Shown here piece after piece: positions 60,601 to 64,000 of a stretch of DNA of 64,000 nt. Positions within the stretch are counted from its first letter, which is position 1; the number at the start of each line of letters is the position of its first letter. The translations under genes were made by a program, and so were the position numbers. The DNA is from Pristionchus mayeri (lineage: Eukaryota > Nematoda > Chromadorea > Rhabditida > Neodiplogasteridae), in assembly GCA_036245805.1 (NCBI GenBank), contig BTRK01000006.1, positions 17,082,365-17,146,364 of the forward strand. Direction: 5' to 3'. A model generated the notes under the pieces. It was given only the letters and a program-made list of their open reading frames with translations, was not told the DNA's origin and made no database searches.

Positions 60601-62477
60601 ATTCCCGTCGAAAAAACCAGAGATTTCAATATTTTTGAAAATCATGTTTTGCTACCTAAAATTTGAGAAAATTGCAGAAAAACATGATTTTCGAAAATAT
60701 TGAAATCTCCGGTTTTTTCGACGGGAATTGGTGCATAAGGGTTGGTAAGCATCTAAAATTGAAAGAAAAGATAGATCTGAGCGATTTCGACACAAAAATT
60801 AGAAAGTAAAATTTTGGATCTTGAGAAAAAACACGCGATCTGGCATGTTTTCGGCGAAAAAAAGCGCGATATCACGTTCGCGATTTTGGAAAATATATCT
60901 TTTCCCGGTGTAAAAAATGATGTACATTCCGAATCCGAAGAGATCTCATTTGCAATTGGAATAATTTTTTTCACGACATCGATTTTTTTCAACTTTTGGA
61001 TATCGACAAAACACACTTTCTACAATATCAATACTTAATATTTATTTTTCGTTTTCGACCTCAACATAAAAGTTGTTCATCTCGTCATAACGATAATTGC
61101 TATTTTTTTGGAGAAGTTCCTACTCAACTTTTTAATAATGTTATGAATTTTCAAACTTGAAATTTCCAGAGCCGGATTTTACGCACTTTTCAATTTCCGG
61201 CCCCACAAAGTGAATGGGAAGATGCCTTAAGTACATCTACCACCAAAGTGGGGATGAGATTGAAGCACTTTGAACAGTTTGTGAATGGAGGGTATCACTT
61301 TAATACAATCTCTCAGAAGACCTCGCATATAGTATGATTTTTTCAGATTTTTTAATACAAGTCCTTTTTGAGAATCCGCATTCAAAGATAGGACTCACTA
61401 TTTGGACGAATACTGTAGTTCAGGTCACAATAGGCACAGCGTCCTAACTCATAGCTAGAACTGTAGAGGAGATCAAGCCAAACATTTCATCCGTTGAAAA
61501 TGAGTTTCTATCTTTTCGTTGAAGCGCGCTACAGAGCCTGGAAGTTGGAAAAATAGGATTCCCTGATCGCGCGCGCTACCCGTCTGGCGCTCTCGCCGCC
61601 TGACCTCTTCCCCTTCCCGTCTATTTAGCGCTCTCTCGCGCGCATCCAGCAATTAGTTTGCCACCTTCCAGGCTCTGTAGCGCGCTTCAACGAAAAGATA
61701 GAAACTCACTTTCAACAGATGAAATGTTTGTCTTGATTTCTTCTACATTTCTGGCCATGAGTTAGGTCGATATGCCTATTGTGACCTGAACTGCAGTATT
61801 CGTCCAAATAGCGAGTCCTATCTTTGAGAGCGGATTCCCAAAAAGGACTTCTTTTTTTTAATCTGAAAAAATCATATTATATACATTTTTGCACGTAGAT
61901 TCTGAAAATATAATGCAAATACGCCCAAAGGGGGCATCCAAATGAGTTATGAGCAGATTTCTGCCGATTTCGACCGACAAAATCTTTTTTTGGGCCTAGC
62001 ATTTTTATATCGACATCTCGTGAGCTCTAATGTGGAAATTCGCTATCTACGAGTGAAAACACACCAGAAAATATTTTACTTTTGAAATTCTGTGATACTA
62101 GAATTTTCGACCTCAAAATTGCTGGGTTACTGTATCTTTTTCAAAACCGACCTAGAATCTTTGCTATTGGTGCCTGTGTTCCTAACTTTAGACCCACACT
62201 TCAGAAAAAAATTAACGGAATATTCTATATTTCAACATCCGAGCAACAGCCTCCTCCTCAACAGCCCCCCAGTTGTTACGTTTTCTCGTGGACGCTCTGT
62301 TAAACAACGATCACTCATTGTTAGAACGGCCTGGATATCGGGGTGACGTTCTTCCCCATCAACATCCCCTTCTATGATCTGAGCAAATTGGATTGGGGAC
62401 GATTCGAGCGAGTGCCGATCGGCTTGGACCATCTGAGAGTGATGCTGAAGGATTCAGAAGACCCTGCGGTCGAGCAG
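57601..62477 (+). CDS. F-box-like gene H, 5' four exons; remainder not in window
   Basis: Exons 57604-57698 (MQEIRPLEF ... DHPEYPR), 59061-59151 (SWESLPWPALDRIFSFL), 59338-59430 (VSTHFRAAVKKYM) and 62325-62477 (FFPINIPFYDLSKLDWGRF, ending EDPAVEQ and a GT donor) keep one frame. The introns are inflated: 1.36 kb between exons 1 and 2 and 2.9 kb between 3 and 4, filled with fold-back elements. After exon 4 another fold-back element (62,515-63,958) runs almost to the window edge, so the last four exons are off-window or lost. The coding exons themselves show no lesion. Confidence 0.68.
58009..58114 (+). repeat. Direct repeat, 27-bp unit, two copies 79 bp apart
   Basis: CTTTTTACAACGTTTTAAGC-type words occur at about 58,009 and 58,088, each followed by AG.CTCTCA.CAGT. 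In intron 1 of H. Confidence 0.7.
58700..58975 (+). repeat. Single-arm relic of PAL-2
   Basis: AACAGTAAAAATGCTTATCT, ATCTTTCAGA.TTACTAT, GGGGTTTGA..GAGCCGTTCACGATTTA and GTACCCCTA.GG match one arm (47,700-47,900) of the calpain-intron palindrome with many substitutions. Its partner arm is absent. Confidence 0.7.
59686..59702 (+). repeat. Poly-C tract
   Basis: About 14 C in CACCCC..CCTCCCC, a low-complexity run in H intron 3. Confidence 0.8.
59930..62190. mobile_element. PAL-1 fold-back element in H intron 3, with a nested fold-back element
   Basis: The left region 59,930-60,230 pairs with 61,870-62,190 (GTATCACAGAATTTCAAAAG faces CTTTTGAAATTCTGTGATAC). 60,240-60,530 pairs with 61,030-61,330 (CTTCTGAGAGAT...; GCCGGCTCTGGAAATTTCCAG). 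An inner palindrome is centred near 60,680. The right arm is interrupted at 61,337-61,872. The same family lies in F-box gene C. Confidence 0.78.
61337..61872. mobile_element. Fold-back element nested inside PAL-1
   Basis: Ends GATTTTTTCAGATTTTTTAA and its complement (TTAATCTGAAAAAATC). Arms of ~220 bp face each other (AGAGCCTGGAAG ... CTTCCAGGCTCT; TCTATCTTTTCGTTGAAGCG on both sides) around a GC-rich centre near 61,600 (GCGCGCGCTACCC). It sits in the right arm of PAL-1, so it inserted later. Confidence 0.75.
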
Positions 62478-62514
62478 GTCAGATATGCCCATTTTGCGAC
62501 TTCGAGTATAAATA

Positions 62515-63958
62515 CAGTAGCGCTCAAAAGTATTGAAACGATTTGAATTTTTCATATAACTTTTTCTACCGTTGACTTAGCAAGTTCGATGTTGGGGCGA
62601 TATATACCAAACCAATAGAAGAATACGATGCGAGTATTGCGTCATCACGTGCCTCATAACTAATTGCGTAGTGATGACGCAATCGAATTCCACTTTTTCA
62701 AACAGGCTTTATTCTTACATAGATTTTTTCCTACTCGCCACACTTTCTGTGGTTGGAGTCATGCCCGAGGCCTACCCAGAAAAAAAAATGAGGTTGCTGC
62801 GCGACCGCACGTTTGCTGCAGCCTTGCTTCAAAAAGGGGTTCTGAAATTCAGATCTCAGCTTCTAGACCAGCTAGAGACTCGTTCAAAGCACTAAAATGA
62901 TCCTCATCGCGATCCCAGGTGATCCTGTGAATATGGAAAGGATATTCCAAAATTTGCCCTCAGGGTATGGAAAATCACTTTTTTCACATGACCACTTTTT
63001 GGAGATTCATAACTACGTAGGAACTGTATATAAAAATCTTTTTTTGCTTAGACATATTCATTATGTTGTATATATATGGTTCCCTACTTTTTAGATTGTT
63101 TGAATATCTTTCCTGCCTTCGGCGATCGTTTATCGGAGGAGCACCGAGGTCCTGATTGCATGACCCTTCGATAACAAGTTTGCGGGAGAGTTAAGGAAAA
63201 CTTTTGTTATTGTGTGTACAAGTCCAACTTGTCCTGGGGAACTGATCCCCAACTTTTTTAAATGTTTGAACAACTCTGGGCACAGTTGGAGATAGAGCGC
63301 AGACGAAAATAGCGGGCCGGGGACTCGAAAGTGCATCCGAAAAACGATCGCCGAAGGCAGGAAAGATATTCAAACAATCTAAAAAGTAGGGAACCATATA
63401 TATACAACATAATGAATATGACTAAGCAAAAATCAGATTTTTATATACAGTTCCTACGTAGTTATGAATCTCCAAAAAGTGGTCATGTGAAAAAGTGATT
63501 TTCCATGCCCTGAGGGCAAATTTTGGAATCCCCTTTCCATATTCACAGGATCACCTGGGATCGCGATGAGGATCATTTTGGTGCTTTGAACGAGTCTCTA
63601 TCTGGTTTAGAAGCCGAGATCTGAATTTCAGACCCCCTTTTTGCAGCAAGGCTGCAGCAAACGTGCGGTCGCGCAGCAACCTCATATTTTTTTCTGGGTA
63701 GGCCTCGGGCATGACTCCAACCACAGAAAGTGTGGCGAGTAGGAAAAAATCTATGTAAGAATAAAGCCTGTTTGAAAAAGTGAAATTTGATTGCGTCATG
63801 ACTACGCAATTAGTTATGAGGCACCTGATGACGCAATACACGCATCGTATTCTTCGATTGATTTTGTATATAGCGCCCCAACATCGAACTTGCTAAGTCA
63901 ACGGTAGAAAAGGTTACATGAAAAATTCAAATCGTTTCAATACTTTTGAGCGCTACTG
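62515..63958. mobile_element. PAL-3 fold-back element with Tc1-like ends
   Basis: TA then CAGTAGCGCTCAAAAGTATT opens it and AATACTTTTGAGCGCTACTG then TA closes it: inverted ends and TA flanks as in Tc1-type transposons. The arms (62,515-63,130 and 63,345-63,958) are about 615 bp and near-identical. The same 70-codon frame (MTQSN.TFSNRLYSYIDFF) is readable outward in both arms, a mirror effect; it has no transposase motif. It follows exon 4 of H by 37 bp. Confidence 0.82.
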
Positions 63959-63970
63959 TAATTAGTGTTT

Positions 63971-64000
63971 AACACCCGTCTTCTGAGAGATTGCATGAGT
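63971..64000 (+). repeat. Start of another PAL-1 copy at window edge
   Basis: CACCCGTCTTCTGAGAGATT and GCATGAGT match the outer edge of the PAL-1 arm at 14,530 (CACACGTCTTCTGAGAGATT, GCATGAAT). The element continues beyond the window. Confidence 0.6.

Noticed and set aside
62671..63841. Mirrored 70- to 90-codon frames as small genes
   Set aside because: Same reason: they lie symmetrically in the PAL-3 arms; no family recognised.
1..64000. CRISPR arrays, bacterial operons or ribosome-binding sites
   Set aside because: The genes have spliceosomal introns and the repeats are transposon-like; the sequence is eukaryotic.

Overview
The window looks like a gene-dense, transposon-rich stretch of a nematode nuclear genome. 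The evidence is many short introns with GT..CAG borders, F-box-like genes whose first ATG lies a few bases after a 3' splice acceptor (as with spliced-leader trans-splicing), an RTE-type LINE, Tc1/mariner-like ends and many fold-back elements. A diplogastrid such as Pristionchus is my guess from the intron style and the recurrent intronic word TACGGTA; it is not proven.

Layout. (1) 1-~7.86 kb: the 3' part of a decayed Ty3/gypsy LTR retrotransposon on the + strand (Gag, protease, reverse transcriptase (RT), RNase H, integrase, an unusual C-terminal extension with a zinc knuckle, polypurine tract, 3' LTR). (2) 7.87-21.1 kb, minus strand: four tandem F-box-like genes A-D. B is intact. A loses its last two exons at the retrotransposon. 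C is split inside its F-box exon by a long palindrome. D carries two frameshifts. (3) 22.1-49.5 kb: a block of three conserved genes. These are an RPUSD3/4-like mitochondrial RNA pseudouridine synthase (minus), a SAP30BP/HCNGP-like protein (minus) and a calpain-15 (SOL family) protease (plus, 27 exons, 787 aa). The last two start 379 bp apart and diverge. Two calpain introns hold antisense LINEs (a broken CR1-like element with a nested RTE fragment, and an intact 949-codon RTE-like element with a perfect 12-bp target-site duplication). A third holds a 2-kb palindrome. (4) 50.7-62.5 kb, plus strand: three more F-box-like genes, F and G intact and H partial. Their introns are filled with palindromic and mariner-like elements, and the window ends inside another palindrome.

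The F-box-like proteins share a fixed plan: a variable acidic/Gln-rich N-terminus, an F-box spread over two exons (core SWESLPWPA...), four or five conserved C-terminal exons, and a short basic end. They look like substrate adaptors of SCF ubiquitin ligases, judged from the F-box alone. The arrays on the two sides of the conserved block point in opposite directions, both away from it.

Repeats fall into recognisable families: an ~87-bp palindromic MITE (eleven copies, ends CACTAGGTCGGATGAGAACT); a ~175-bp palindromic MITE (two copies); a TTAA-flanked MITE; a TA-flanked mariner-like element; and three families of long fold-back elements (PAL-1, PAL-2, PAL-3). All exon coordinates were derived by hand from splice-site and reading-frame consistency. 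The calpain, SAP30BP-like and F-box B, F and G models close in frame from ATG to stop.
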